Part shown: in pieces, positions 23,784-32,670 of the stretch | Layout: every line of letters starts with the position of its first letter | How positions within the stretch are numbered: the stretch's first letter is position 1 | NCBI GenBank assembly: GCA_000440235.1 | Contig: ALKQ01000007.1 | Span: 1-40,401 of the forward strand | DNA length: 40,401 nucleotides | DNA from: Streptococcus suis 10581 | GTDB taxonomy: Bacteria; Bacillota; Bacilli; Lactobacillales; Streptococcaceae | Direction of reading: 5' to 3' | The notes under the pieces: generated by a model | Seen by the model: the letters and a program-made list of their open reading frames with translations, nothing else | Told to the model about the DNA's origin: nothing | Databases searched by the model: none | Position numbers and translations under genes: made by a program

Positions 23784-24216
23784 TTTGGAACTCCTTCGCT
23801 AAATCGCTACTTTGAGCCCCGTGAGATTCGACTGTCAATCGTCGACCATCTCCCTCTTTCTCTATACGAATGAGCAAATAGTCATCAAACAGACTGACAT
23901 CCAGTAATTCTCCCCACTCGATAACCGTTAGACCACCTCCATAAAGAAAATCATCCAAATCAATCGAGTCAGGATCATCTCCAATTCGATAAACATCTAA
24001 GTGATAGAGTGGCATGGTCCCCTCATACTCTCGAACAATCGTATAAGTAGGACTCTTAATCATCTGTTCAATTTTTAAACCCTTGGCCAAACCCTTGGTC
24101 AGAGTTGTTTTCCCAGCACCCAAATCCCCTGATAATACTAGAACTTGATTTGGCTTACAGGCTTTTCCAATTCTCTCACCAATGGCAATCAATTCATTTT
24201 CATTCTGACTATACAT
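23776..24216 (-). CDS. tsaE: tRNA threonylcarbamoyladenosine biosynthesis ATPase TsaE
   Basis: ATPase that supports TsaD/TsaB in making t6A37 in ANN-decoding tRNAs. Walker A GDLGAGKTT, then KSPTYTIVREY and YHLDVYR are family signatures. MYSQNENEL at 24216 is chosen (146 aa); the longer in-frame reading to 24276 would begin upstream of the promoter. The -10 TATAAT ends only seven bases before this ATG, so the mRNA is probably leaderless or nearly so. It is first in tsaE-GNAT-LCP. Confidence 0.92.
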   Translation of the reverse strand: MYSQNENELIAIGERIGKACKPNQVLVLSGDLGAGKTTLTKGLAKGLKIEQMIKSPTYTIVREYEGTMPLYHLDVYRIGDDPDSIDLDDFLYGGGLTVIEWGELLDVSLFDDYLLIRIEKEGDGRRLTVESHGAQSSDLAKEFQNV

Positions 24217-24223
24217 GTCTTTA

Positions 24224-24252
24224 ATTATACCATAGCCCCAGTAGTTTGTCAT
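24224..24252 (-). promoter_or_regulatory. tsaE operon promoter
   Basis: -35 ATGACA (24247-24252), a 17-base spacer and consensus -10 TATAAT (24224-24229). It is close to the fakA terminator and drives tsaE-GNAT-LCP. Confidence 0.85.
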
Positions 24253-24284
24253 AGGTCTACTGGAAATTGTAGACAAGTCGACAG

Positions 24285-24314
24285 AAAAAATCGCAAGCCC
24301 GAGCCTGCGATTTT
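24285..24314 (-). terminator. fakA terminator
   Basis: On the minus strand AAAATCGCAGGCTCGGGCTT and the paired TGCGATTTTTTC form a stem ending in a T6 run, directly after the fakA stop. Confidence 0.9.
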
Positions 24315-24316
24315 GT

Positions 24317-25981
24317 TTATTCTACGCTGAAAAGATATGGGTAGACTGGTTGATTTCCTTGATGGATTTCGACCTCGACATCTTCAAATTGTTCTTCTAG
24401 CTGTTCAGCAAGAGTTTGAGCCAATTCTTCATTACCATCTTCACCGATATAGATCGTCACGATTTCGCTGTCTTCATCCAGCATTTTCTCAAATGTAGCG
24501 ACAAGTGTTTCCATCATATCTGGATTAGAAACCACAATCTTGCCATCAACCATACCAAGGTTGTCATTCTCATGGATTTCAAGACCATCGATGGTTGTAT
24601 CGCGGACCGCAGTTGTCACGCTACCACTTTTCACCTCTGCGAGAGATGCCGTCATCGCTTCAAAGTTGCTTTCCAAATCACGACTTGGATCAAAAGCAAG
24701 TAAGCTAGTAAAACCTTGTGGTAGGGTCTTAGTTTCCACAACCTTAACCGCAACTTCTGCAACTTCAGCAGCCGTCTGAGCAGCCATCAAGATATTTTTG
24801 TTATTTGGCAACAAGATGACATTGCGGGCATTGACCAATTCAATAGCATTGACAAAATCTTCTGTTGATGGGTTCATGGTCTGACCCCCTGAAATCACAT
24901 AGTCAACACCTTGTGATTTGAAGATTTCTGTCAAACCTTCCCCAGCAGCTACCGCAATAATAGCATACTCTTTTTGTTCAGCCGGTTTTTGGAAACTTTC
25001 TTCTTTCTCAACCTGAGCTTCATGTTGCTCACGCATATTGTCCACTTTTACCTTGACCAAGCTACCATATTGAAGACCCGCTTGCATGACCAAACCTGGA
25101 TCTTCTGTATGGACATGGACTTTAACGATTTCATCATCGTTGACCACAAGGAGGGAATCCCCAAGGTCGTTAAGGTAGTTACGGAATTCTTCATAATCAA
25201 AGTCCTTGACATAAGTAGGACCCTGGCGAAGAGCTACCATGATTTCTGTACAGTAACCAAAGGTAATATCTTCAGTCGCTACATGACCTGCAACTGACTT
25301 GTGGTGCTCAGCATTGATCATTTCAGACATAACAGCAGGTGTCGCCTCAAAATCTTCCGAAGCAATATACTCGCCCGTCAAAGCTGACAAGAAGCCTTCA
25401 TAAATGTAAACAAGACCTTGTCCACCTGAATCGACAACGCCAACTTCCTTCAAGACTGGAAGCATCTCTGGCGTTTTCTTAAGAGCACGATTAGCACCGT
25501 CAAGGGTGGCACGCATGACCTCAACCGCATCATCAGTCTCTTCTGCCTTTTTCAAAGCTGCAGTGGCTGCCCCACGCGAAACAGTAAGAATTGTACCTTC
25601 AACTGGCTTCATAACGGCTTTATAAGCCACTTCTACACCATGTTGAAAGGCTTGCGCCAAATCCTTACCGTCCAATTCAACCTTGCCTTTAACAGATTGA
25701 CCAAAACCACGGAACAATTGCGACGTAATAACACCTGAGTTTCCACGAGCTCCCATCAACAAGCCCTTAGAAAGAATTTGCGCAACTTCTCCAACAGTAG
25801 AAGCAGACTTATCTGCTACTTCTTTAGCACCATTAGTAATAGTCATCCCCATGTTGGTACCAGTATCCCCATCTGGAACAGGGAAAACATTGAGTGAGTT
25901 CACATATTCGGCTTGTTTATTCAGACGAGTTGATGCTGCCTGCACCATTTCTTGAAATAAACTAGTTGTAATTTTAGACAC
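24317..25981 (-). CDS. fakA: Fatty acid kinase FakA (DAK2-domain protein, YloV)
   Basis: ATP-dependent kinase that phosphorylates fatty acids bound to FakB proteins, feeding exogenous fatty acids into phospholipids. The N-terminal DhaL/DAK2 domain (about 1-200) has FPVPDGDTGTNMGMT, the Mg-ATP aspartates, and GARGNSGVI; the middle and C-terminal YloV domains follow. 554 aa is the normal length. It lies two bases after yloU, the usual Firmicutes pairing, and is closed by a terminator. Confidence 0.95.
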   Translation of the reverse strand: MSKITTSLFQEMVQAASTRLNKQAEYVNSLNVFPVPDGDTGTNMGMTITNGAKEVADKSASTVGEVAQILSKGLLMGARGNSGVITSQLFRGFGQSVKGKVELDGKDLAQAFQHGVEVAYKAVMKPVEGTILTVSRGAATAALKKAEETDDAVEVMRATLDGANRALKKTPEMLPVLKEVGVVDSGGQGLVYIYEGFLSALTGEYIASEDFEATPAVMSEMINAEHHKSVAGHVATEDITFGYCTEIMVALRQGPTYVKDFDYEEFRNYLNDLGDSLLVVNDDEIVKVHVHTEDPGLVMQAGLQYGSLVKVKVDNMREQHEAQVEKEESFQKPAEQKEYAIIAVAAGEGLTEIFKSQGVDYVISGGQTMNPSTEDFVNAIELVNARNVILLPNNKNILMAAQTAAEVAEVAVKVVETKTLPQGFTSLLAFDPSRDLESNFEAMTASLAEVKSGSVTTAVRDTTIDGLEIHENDNLGMVDGKIVVSNPDMMETLVATFEKMLDEDSEIVTIYIGEDGNEELAQTLAEQLEEQFEDVEVEIHQGNQPVYPYLFSVE

Positions 25982-25983
25982 AA

Positions 25984-26349
25984 TTATTCTCCTACGACTT
26001 TGATATTTTGGATAAAGACATTGACGGCATCTACAGAGATACCTAGTTGATTTTCCAAGTTGAACTTAACGCGTTCTTGGATGTTGCGAGATACTTCACT
26101 GATTTTTACACCGTAGCTCATCACAGTATAAACATCGACTGCAATGCGACCATCTTCCAAGGTCTTAATCACAACACCTTTAGAATAATTTTCTTTTCTC
26201 AAAAGTGCTTGAAAATTATCCTTGATCGCAGACTTACTAGCCATCCCAACAACACCGAAAATCTCAGTCGTAGCACCGCCAACAACTGTGGCAATCACGT
26301 CATCAGTCAATTCAATTTGGCCGTCTTTAGTATTGATTTTAACAGTCAT
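25984..26349 (-). CDS. yloU: Asp23/YloU family alkaline-shock-like protein
   Basis: 121-aa Asp23 (Gls24-like) protein associated with the cell envelope; precise function unknown. Family pattern: ATVVGGATTEIFGVVGMASK at the N terminus, IAVDVYTVMSYGVKISEVSRN and the C-terminal VNVFIQNIKV. It is first in yloU-fakA, with a strong promoter. In staphylococci the family member is membrane-linked through a partner; no partner is seen here. Confidence 0.92.
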   Translation of the reverse strand: MTVKINTKDGQIELTDDVIATVVGGATTEIFGVVGMASKSAIKDNFQALLRKENYSKGVVIKTLEDGRIAVDVYTVMSYGVKISEVSRNIQERVKFNLENQLGISVDAVNVFIQNIKVVGE

Positions 26350-26380
26350 AATTCGTTACCTCAAATAGTTTTATCACTCC

Positions 26381-26409
26381 ATTTTACCACATTTTCTGCT
26401 TTCTGTAAA
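26381..26409 (-). promoter_or_regulatory. yloU-fakA promoter
   Basis: -35 TTTACA (26404-26409), a 17-base spacer and -10 TAAAAT (26381-26386). Confidence 0.83.
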
Positions 26410-26436
26410 AAACAAGCTTGTTACATCGGATTTTAC

Positions 26437-26465
26437 AAAAAAAGAGTTCCCAAAGGAACCCTTTT
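26437..26465 (-). terminator. oppDFBC terminator
   Basis: On the minus strand AAAGGGTTCC-tttg-GGAACTC followed by T7, directly after the oppC stop. Confidence 0.93.
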
Positions 26466-26470
26466 CACAA

Positions 26471-27373
26471 TTAACCTAAACGCTGTTTAGCATCTGCTGC
26501 ACGTTGGAAAGCTTGTCCAACATAGTTGATACAGAGCATCATCACAAGGATGAAGATAGCTGCTGGCAACCAAATCCATGTCTTGTTTTCCAAAATATCT
26601 GCATTGCGGGCATTGGCAATCAAGGTACCCAAACTTGGTACTGTTGATGGTAGACCGAAACCAAGATAAGTCAGCGATGTCTCAATACCGATATTTCCCG
26701 CAAAGTTCAAGGTCAAGTTGACGATAATCAATGAACTTAAGTTTGGTAAAATTTCACGGAACATAATCATGAAGTCGCTTGTTCCCAATGTTTTTGATGC
26801 ATTGACATAATCCAAGCTTGCCTCTGACAAAGTCCTTGTACGGAATAGACGAGCCTTGGCCGTCCAATAAAAGGCACTCATGATGAGAATGAAGTGATAG
26901 ATCGTATAGTTCTTGATAACTGTCACGAACACAATGATCAACATAGTCACTGGCAAAATCATGATGAAATCGACAATACGCATCAAGAATCCGTCCAAAC
27001 GACCACCGTAATAACCAGAAATCAGACCGATAGAGATACCAACAATACTAGTAATAATCGTAATGGTAAAACCGATAATGATCGAGTTACGAGCACCGAT
27101 AATCAGCTGACCAAAGATATCTTTACCACCTTCATCTGTCCCCAAGATATAGCCATTAACACCTGGTTCCAAGTAACGTCCCAAAAGGTTGACTTTCATA
27201 ACTTGTTCTTGATCCAACAGAAGCGCTCCGATAAAAACTGCCAAGAGAACCGTCACTAAGATAATTAATGAGGTCAATGCAAGTCGATCCTTCATAAACT
27301 CCCGCGCGATGACACGGAAGCCACCTGGAGGAGTTGAAGCAGATTGTACTTGTTTTTTATTTTCTTTACTCAC
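26471..27373 (-). CDS. oppC: Oligopeptide ABC transporter permease OppC
   Basis: Inner permease subunit of the oligopeptide importer, 300 aa. One N-terminal helix (about 33-53) is followed by the OppC-type domain and five more helices. The EAA-type coupling loop is ASKTLGTSDFMIMFREILPN; YLGFGLPSTVPSLG near the end is typical of the family. It begins 13 bases after oppB and is last in oppDFBC. Confidence 0.94.
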   Translation of the reverse strand: MSKENKKQVQSASTPPGGFRVIAREFMKDRLALTSLIILVTVLLAVFIGALLLDQEQVMKVNLLGRYLEPGVNGYILGTDEGGKDIFGQLIIGARNSIIIGFTITIITSIVGISIGLISGYYGGRLDGFLMRIVDFIMILPVTMLIIVFVTVIKNYTIYHFILIMSAFYWTAKARLFRTRTLSEASLDYVNASKTLGTSDFMIMFREILPNLSSLIIVNLTLNFAGNIGIETSLTYLGFGLPSTVPSLGTLIANARNADILENKTWIWLPAAIFILVMMLCINYVGQAFQRAADAKQRLG

Positions 27374-27386
27374 CTTACTCCTCCTT

Positions 27387-28343
27387 CTATTTCACACGGA
27401 TACGTGGATCCACGATACTCATGATAATATCTGAAATCAATGTCCCCAACAAGGTACCCATACCAAATATCAACAACAAAGCCAAGATGACACTATAGTC
27501 ACGACTAGAAATAGAGTTATAGAATAACTGACCGATACCTGGATAAGTGAAAATATTTTCAATGAAGATAGAACCACCAATCAATCCTGTCAATTCATAG
27601 CCCAAGAAAGATGCAATTGGCAAGATAGAATTACGGAAGATATGACGGTTATAAACAACTCTCTCAGGAACACCTTTGGCACGAGCTGTACGAACATAGT
27701 CCTGACTCTTCGCATCGATAATCCCCGTACGAAGATATTGAATAGTGACTGTTGTTGACAAAATTGCCATTGTAATCGCTGGAAGAATCATATGGTGCAA
27801 GCGACTGAGAATGGCTGCAAATCCTTCTACACCACCGTCAATCGACCCACGTGTTGGGAACCAACCCAAACTAAAGCCAAACATCCAAAGCATAAGGATG
27901 GCAAAAACGAAAGTTGGAGTTGAAAATGTCAAGAAGTTATACACGCCAATGATTTTATCTGCAAGCGAGTTTTGGTAACGACCTGCAATCATACCTAAAG
28001 GAAGGGCAATCAAATAAGTCAACACCATCGTCAATAAAGACAACCAAATAGTGTTGTTTAAACGTTGCATGATGACATCAACAACTGGTTGTTTAAAAAT
28101 AACACTCTGACCAAAATCTCCTTGCAAAAGATTGCCTACCCAGCGGAAATACTGAACAGGGATTGGGTCATAGTAACCTGCCGCAATCCGTTTTTGTTCA
28201 ATGATTGCTGGATCAATATTGGGGTCAATCAATCCTGTAAAGGGATCCCCCGGCATCATCTTCGCAACAAAGAATGCAATGACACTCAGAATGATAATCT
28301 GAGGAATCATCATGAGCAAACGTCGTAATACTGTTTTCCACAT
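27387..28343 (-). CDS. oppB: Oligopeptide ABC transporter permease OppB
   Basis: Permease subunit of 318 aa with about six helices. It has the OppB-type N terminus RLLMMIPQIIILSVIAFF and PGDPF, and the EAA loop TARAKGVPERVVYNRHIFRN. It starts one base after the oppF stop. It pairs with OppC to form the membrane channel for peptides delivered by OppA. Confidence 0.94.
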   Translation of the reverse strand: MWKTVLRRLLMMIPQIIILSVIAFFVAKMMPGDPFTGLIDPNIDPAIIEQKRIAAGYYDPIPVQYFRWVGNLLQGDFGQSVIFKQPVVDVIMQRLNNTIWLSLLTMVLTYLIALPLGMIAGRYQNSLADKIIGVYNFLTFSTPTFVFAILMLWMFGFSLGWFPTRGSIDGGVEGFAAILSRLHHMILPAITMAILSTTVTIQYLRTGIIDAKSQDYVRTARAKGVPERVVYNRHIFRNSILPIASFLGYELTGLIGGSIFIENIFTYPGIGQLFYNSISSRDYSVILALLLIFGMGTLLGTLISDIIMSIVDPRIRVK

Positions 28344-28344
28344 C

Positions 28345-29286
28345 TTAGTTCTTACCTCCTTCTGGAAGGGCTACTTGATGAGTTGCTGAAAAAGCTTTCA
28401 AATCGTACACACGACCGTTTTCATCATAGTACTGACCTTGTTTTTCTTGGTACTCCTTCTCTGCAGCCAAACGTTTTTCCTTATTTTTCAAACGATTTAC
28501 TGGATCAATTGATGGAATCGCTGACAAGAGACGTTTGGTGTAGATATGCTGTGGATTGTTATAAATATCATTTTTATTTCCAGTTTCTACGAAACGACCA
28601 CGATACATGATGAACAACTCATCACACATATGTTGCACCACTCCAAGGTCATGGGAAATAAATAGATAACTAAGTTTGAACTCATCCTGAATGCGTTTCA
28701 TATAGTTCAATACCTGCGCTTGAACAGACAAGTCTAAGGCAGAAACAGGCTCATCGGCAATTATCAAACGAGGATTACTTGCCAAGGCACGTGCCACGCC
28801 GATACGCTGACGCTGACCTCCAGAAAACTCATGCGGATATTTAATTAAGGCTTCTTCATTTAGACCAATTGTATCCAAGAGCTGAAGAACTTTTTTCTTT
28901 TCTTCATCTGGTGAAAGTCGGTCAAAGTTTCGAATTGGTTCTGCAATGATGTCCAAAATACGTTTTTTCGGGTTAAAACTTGAAAGAGAATCTTGGAAAA
29001 TCATTTGAACATCACGATTAAAGTTTCCTTTTTTACCACGTGATTTGTTGGTTACATTTTGTCCTTCATAGATAATCTGACCAGAAGTGGCACGCTCTAA
29101 ACCGATAATTGCCTTACCAATGGTCGATTTCCCAGAACCTGACTCACCTACCAAACCATAGGTTTTTCCTTCTTCAAACTCAATATTAACGCCATCGACA
29201 GCATAGACATGATCCGTCACACGGTTAAAGAAGCCACTACGAATTGGATAATGGACTTTTAAATCTTTTACTTCAATAAATCCCAC
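28345..29286 (-). CDS. oppF: Oligopeptide ABC transporter ATPase OppF
   Basis: ATP-binding subunit, 313 aa. Walker A GESGSGKST, signature FSGGQRQR, Walker B LIIADEPVSALD and H-loop FISHDLG are all present. The C-terminal extension HIYTKRLLSAIPSIDP is typical of OppF/DppF. It is two bases after oppD. Confidence 0.94.
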   Translation of the reverse strand: MGFIEVKDLKVHYPIRSGFFNRVTDHVYAVDGVNIEFEEGKTYGLVGESGSGKSTIGKAIIGLERATSGQIIYEGQNVTNKSRGKKGNFNRDVQMIFQDSLSSFNPKKRILDIIAEPIRNFDRLSPDEEKKKVLQLLDTIGLNEEALIKYPHEFSGGQRQRIGVARALASNPRLIIADEPVSALDLSVQAQVLNYMKRIQDEFKLSYLFISHDLGVVQHMCDELFIMYRGRFVETGNKNDIYNNPQHIYTKRLLSAIPSIDPVNRLKNKEKRLAAEKEYQEKQGQYYDENGRVYDLKAFSATHQVALPEGGKN

Positions 29287-29288
29287 TA

Positions 29289-30287
29289 TTAGGCCTCCCC
29301 TTCAAAATAGAATGTCTCATGGCAGGTACAACGAACAAAGTGATTTGGACCTACCTCGTGCATGCTCGGATTCTCTTCATGAGCCTCTGCTCCAATCCAC
29401 GGAATACGTGGAGCAAAACGGCAACCCTTACGAACCATTTTTGTAATCGGCGGCACAATACCTTCAATAACATGAAGATTGCCTCCTTCGCTACCTGATT
29501 GAGGATTTGACTTCAAGAGCGAACGTGTATATGGATGTTTTGGATTGGTAAAGAGTTCTTCTACTGGCGCTACTTCGACAAACTGACCACCGTACATGAC
29601 AGCCACACGATCAGCAGTCTCTGCAACTACTCCCAAGTCATGGGTAATCAAAATAATACCCGAACCTGTCTCCGCTTGAATATCATTTAAGAGATCCAAG
29701 ATTTGTGCTTGAATTGTAACATCCAAGGCTGTTGTCGGTTCGTCCGCAATAATAATTGGGGGTTTACAAGACAAGGCCATCGCAATAATGATACGCTGAC
29801 GCATACCACCTGAAAGCTCATGTGGATACTGTTTAAATGTCCGCTTAGGATTTGGAATACCTACCTGAGCCAAGAGTTCCAAAACTCGCTCTGTACGAGC
29901 ATTGGCATCCAAATCAGTGTGATAGAACAGCGCCTCATCAATCTGTGCACCAATCGTCATCAATGGATTCAGAGAAGCCAAGGGATCTTGGAAAATCATA
30001 CCAATATCATTACCACGTACCGTATTGTACTTAGCTTCATCCATACCAATCAATTCCATATCATTGTACTGGATGCTTCCTGTGATTTTGGTATTCAAAG
30101 GGTTATGCAAGCCCATAATGGTCGTTGCCAAAGTTGATTTACCACAACCAGATTCCCCTACAATTGCCAAAATTTCATTTTTTTGCAATGAGATGTCAAC
30201 ACCGTCAACAGCGTCAAAATAATCATCTCCAATACGGAAACCGACGTGTAAATCTTTAATGTCTAAAAGCGGTTTTTCGGTAGCCAC
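29289..30287 (-). CDS. oppD: Oligopeptide ABC transporter ATPase OppD
   Basis: ATP-binding subunit, 332 aa. Walker A GESGCGKST, signature LSGGMRQR, Walker B IIIADEPTTALD, H-loop LITHDLG. The C-terminal oligo-HPY region contains GCRFAPRIPW and a late RCTCHE cysteine group, as in OppD/DppD proteins. It has AAAGGAGG before a GTG or ATG start region and is first in oppDFBC, behind a leader of about 280 bases and a CodY-box promoter. Confidence 0.94.
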   Translation of the reverse strand: MATEKPLLDIKDLHVGFRIGDDYFDAVDGVDISLQKNEILAIVGESGCGKSTLATTIMGLHNPLNTKITGSIQYNDMELIGMDEAKYNTVRGNDIGMIFQDPLASLNPLMTIGAQIDEALFYHTDLDANARTERVLELLAQVGIPNPKRTFKQYPHELSGGMRQRIIIAMALSCKPPIIIADEPTTALDVTIQAQILDLLNDIQAETGSGIILITHDLGVVAETADRVAVMYGGQFVEVAPVEELFTNPKHPYTRSLLKSNPQSGSEGGNLHVIEGIVPPITKMVRKGCRFAPRIPWIGAEAHEENPSMHEVGPNHFVRCTCHETFYFEGEA

Positions 30288-30573
30288 GCTTTTTCCTCCT
30301 TTATGTGCCAGCTAATCAAGCTCAATCAATTCAATATCCTTACGATTATCAAGTTCATATAATGTTTGATTAACTGACTTTATATAACTACTCTAGAATA
30401 ACATATTTCTATCAATTATCGTTTGATAGCGGTTACCCAGAAGTAAAAAATGTACTATATCCAATCATAAATCAAGACCATCCCTATTACTGACTCAATT
30501 AGAAATTGAGTAGGTTAATGTGATCCATCTTGAGTTTTTGTTAGTAGTGACTCATTTTTTGTGTACTGAGTCT

Positions 30574-30602
30574 ACTATACCATAATTATCAGAAAATTCC
30601 AA
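30574..30602 (-). promoter_or_regulatory. oppDFBC promoter with CodY-like box
   Basis: -35 TTGGAA (30597-30602), a 17-base spacer and -10 TATAGT (30574-30579). The spacer and -35 edge contain AATTTTCTGATAATT (30584-30598), which matches the CodY consensus AATTTTCWGAAAATT at 14 of 15 positions. Repression by CodY when branched-chain amino acids are plentiful is inferred. Confidence 0.75.
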
Positions 30603-30606
30603 TAGC

Positions 30607-30644
30607 AATCTGAAAAAAGCCAAGCAAGTTGGCTTTTTCAGATT
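30607..30644 (-). terminator. oppA terminator
   Basis: AATCTGAAAAAGCCAA and TTGGCTTTTTTCAGATT pair around a four-base loop. T-runs on both strands make it active in either direction. It separates abundant oppA mRNA from oppDFBC. Confidence 0.9.
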
Positions 30645-30664
30645 CTATTATCTTCTTTATAAAA

Positions 30665-32455
30665 CTATTCTGCCGCTACACCTTTATCAGCTGTAAGTTC
30701 GATATTTTCAAAAGCGATACCTTTTTCTGAAGCTGAACCATAGTTAGAATCATAGTTTTTCACACGTTTGTTAAGGGCTGTGATTGACTCAGATTCAAAT
30801 GTTGGAATAGCAAATGCTTGCTCGTGAGCATATTTTTGCCAAGCCTTATAGTTCTCAACATTTTTCTTATCGTCAAATGATTCTGTTGAGCTGATTGCAT
30901 TCAACAACTTAGTATTTTCATCAGACACGAAACGTGACATGTTGAAGGCTGCGATTGGACCCCAAAGTCCTGTTGGGTTTGGATCGTAACCTGTTGACCA
31001 TCCACCAGCATACATATCAATAGCAGCATCATTAGCCTGAACTGAGTTATAGAACGACTTACCTTCAACTGTACGTCCTGTGTAAAGTTCAACGTTCAAG
31101 CCAACTTCTTTCCACCAAGCAATGTATTGTTGTACAAGTGCTTCGTTTGCTTCCGTACGTTTACGAGCTGCAAAGGTAATCTTGAACTCTTTACCATCTT
31201 TACCTTCACGGATACCATCGCCATCTACGTCTTTGTAGCCAGCTTCTTCCAAGAGTTTTTTCGCTTTTTCAGGATCGTATGAATAGCCTTCCAACTCTGA
31301 ATCATGAATATCGCCGAAGAATGAGATAATCAATGAGTTTGCAGGGTGGTAAAGACCATTGTACAATGACTCACCAGCTGTCTTAGTATCAATCGCATAG
31401 GCAATTGCTTGACGAAGTTTCACATCATTCATCTTAGCATTTTCATCCATGACGTTTTTCTTAGCAGACTCGTCATATTTACCAAAATTAAATGAAATGT
31501 ATTCATAAGCTGAGTCCAAAGAACCAACGATATTCAAGTTAGAAGCATCCTTGTATGAATCCAACTGGTCAACAGGCATATCTGCGATGTCATAGTTACC
31601 AGCTTTCATTTCAGAAACAATAGTATCTGGAGATACGATGTCAATCTTCAATGAGCTTGTTTTTGGCGTTGTACCTTTGAAGAAGTATTCGTTTGGTACA
31701 TAAGTGATAGACTCACCGTTTACGATTTCCTTGATTTTCCAAGGTCCCATACCAACAAGTTTAGCTGTACGTGAGTACTCGCTCTTTTCCCAATCTGCAA
31801 CAGGGATGTCTTTATAGATATGTTCTGGTTGGATATAGGCAGGTACATCACCACCGGCATACATCATAGAAGGTGACATTTCTTTCACAGTCAATTCTAC
31901 TGTGTAGTCATCAATTTTCTTAAGACCTGAGATATCTGAAGCTGTTCCAGCAACAAATTCATCCATACCCACAATGTTCAAGAATTTATCATCAAAACGA
32001 ACACCTGTATAGTCTTTGCTTGCCATTGACTTGATAGTAAAGATGTAGTCATTGATTGTAAATGGCTCACCATCTGACCACTTGTAATCTTTACCTGTCA
32101 AACTAACAGTGATTTTCTTACCTTTTACATCAAATTCAGCTTTAGCAAGACCAGAATCATCTAACTTACGATCTCCATCGTAACCAAACATTGAAATATC
32201 AACCATTCCACCAAATGTTGAGTCAGTTGTGTTTTCAGTCAACTCGTCAATCAAGAGACCTGATGAAGTTGTAGCTGAAACAAATGCATATTTCAATTGA
32301 GCATCTGCGACTGCTGTTCCATCTTGTTTTACTTCAGATGGGAATGACAATTCCTGTTTTGCTGCACCTGATTGTTTTGAACCACAAGCAGCAAGAACAG
32401 ATGCAGATAAGAGTGTGATACCTGCTAAGGCAAAGAGTTTTGTTGTCTTTTTCAT
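30665..32455 (-). CDS. oppA: Oligopeptide-binding lipoprotein OppA
   Basis: Extracellular solute-binding protein (family 5) that captures peptides for OppBCDF, 596 aa. It has a lipoprotein signal with lipobox LAAC (Cys near residue 24). SBP_bac_5 features include YKWSDGEPFTINDYIFTIK, RQAIAYAIDT and GYDPNPTG. Length and composition resemble lactococcal OppA. AGAGGTG precedes the ATG. It is transcribed on its own, with a terminator, ahead of oppDFBC. It faces dacA across a 215-base divergent region. Confidence 0.93.
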   Translation of the reverse strand: MKKTTKLFALAGITLLSASVLAACGSKQSGAAKQELSFPSEVKQDGTAVADAQLKYAFVSATTSSGLLIDELTENTTDSTFGGMVDISMFGYDGDRKLDDSGLAKAEFDVKGKKITVSLTGKDYKWSDGEPFTINDYIFTIKSMASKDYTGVRFDDKFLNIVGMDEFVAGTASDISGLKKIDDYTVELTVKEMSPSMMYAGGDVPAYIQPEHIYKDIPVADWEKSEYSRTAKLVGMGPWKIKEIVNGESITYVPNEYFFKGTTPKTSSLKIDIVSPDTIVSEMKAGNYDIADMPVDQLDSYKDASNLNIVGSLDSAYEYISFNFGKYDESAKKNVMDENAKMNDVKLRQAIAYAIDTKTAGESLYNGLYHPANSLIISFFGDIHDSELEGYSYDPEKAKKLLEEAGYKDVDGDGIREGKDGKEFKITFAARKRTEANEALVQQYIAWWKEVGLNVELYTGRTVEGKSFYNSVQANDAAIDMYAGGWSTGYDPNPTGLWGPIAAFNMSRFVSDENTKLLNAISSTESFDDKKNVENYKAWQKYAHEQAFAIPTFESESITALNKRVKNYDSNYGSASEKGIAFENIELTADKGVAAE

Positions 32456-32512
32456 AAAACACCTCTGTTTTTCTTTTTCTTTGACACATAATCATATGTC
32501 GTTATAGAATTT

Positions 32513-32521
32513 ATTATATCA
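32513..32521 (-). promoter_or_regulatory. oppA extended -10 promoter
   Basis: TGATATAAT on the minus strand (TATAAT at 32513-32518), with only weak -35 matches. AATTTTCTGACAAAA (32546-32560) upstream resembles a CodY box with three mismatches, so joint control with oppDFBC is possible. Confidence 0.6.
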
Positions 32522-32632
32522 TAAATTTTTCTTAAATAAAGTCTTTTTTGTCAGAAAATTTTGTAAAAACATAAATTTTCAGCATTTTCTTATTTTTTAC
32601 ATATTTTTTCCAAATTTTTCTCACATTTCTTG

Positions 32633-32641
32633 TGATATAAT
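32633..32641 (+). promoter_or_regulatory. dacA extended -10 promoter
   Basis: TGATATAAT (TATAAT at 32636-32641), 29 bases before the dacA ATG; no clear -35 element. Confidence 0.65.
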
Positions 32642-32670
32642 AGAATAAAATAACAGCAAAAGGAATGATT

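Larger units (their letters stand above)
30288..30664 (-). other. oppA-oppD intergenic region with long structured leader
   Basis: No gene is seen. On the minus strand it holds the oppA terminator (30607-30644), the oppDFBC promoter (30574-30602) and a leader of about 280 bases. The leader starts with the dyad TAGTAGACTCA/TGAGTC.CTACTA (about 30541-30577), then a smaller hairpin ACTCAATT/AATTGAGT (30495-30513), then AT-rich sequence. No T-box or known riboswitch motif was recognised. Confidence 0.7.

Noticed and set aside
30288..30573. T-box or riboswitch in the oppDFBC leader
   Set aside because: No T-box core, specifier-loop layout or other known riboswitch motif was recognised; only simple dyads are visible.
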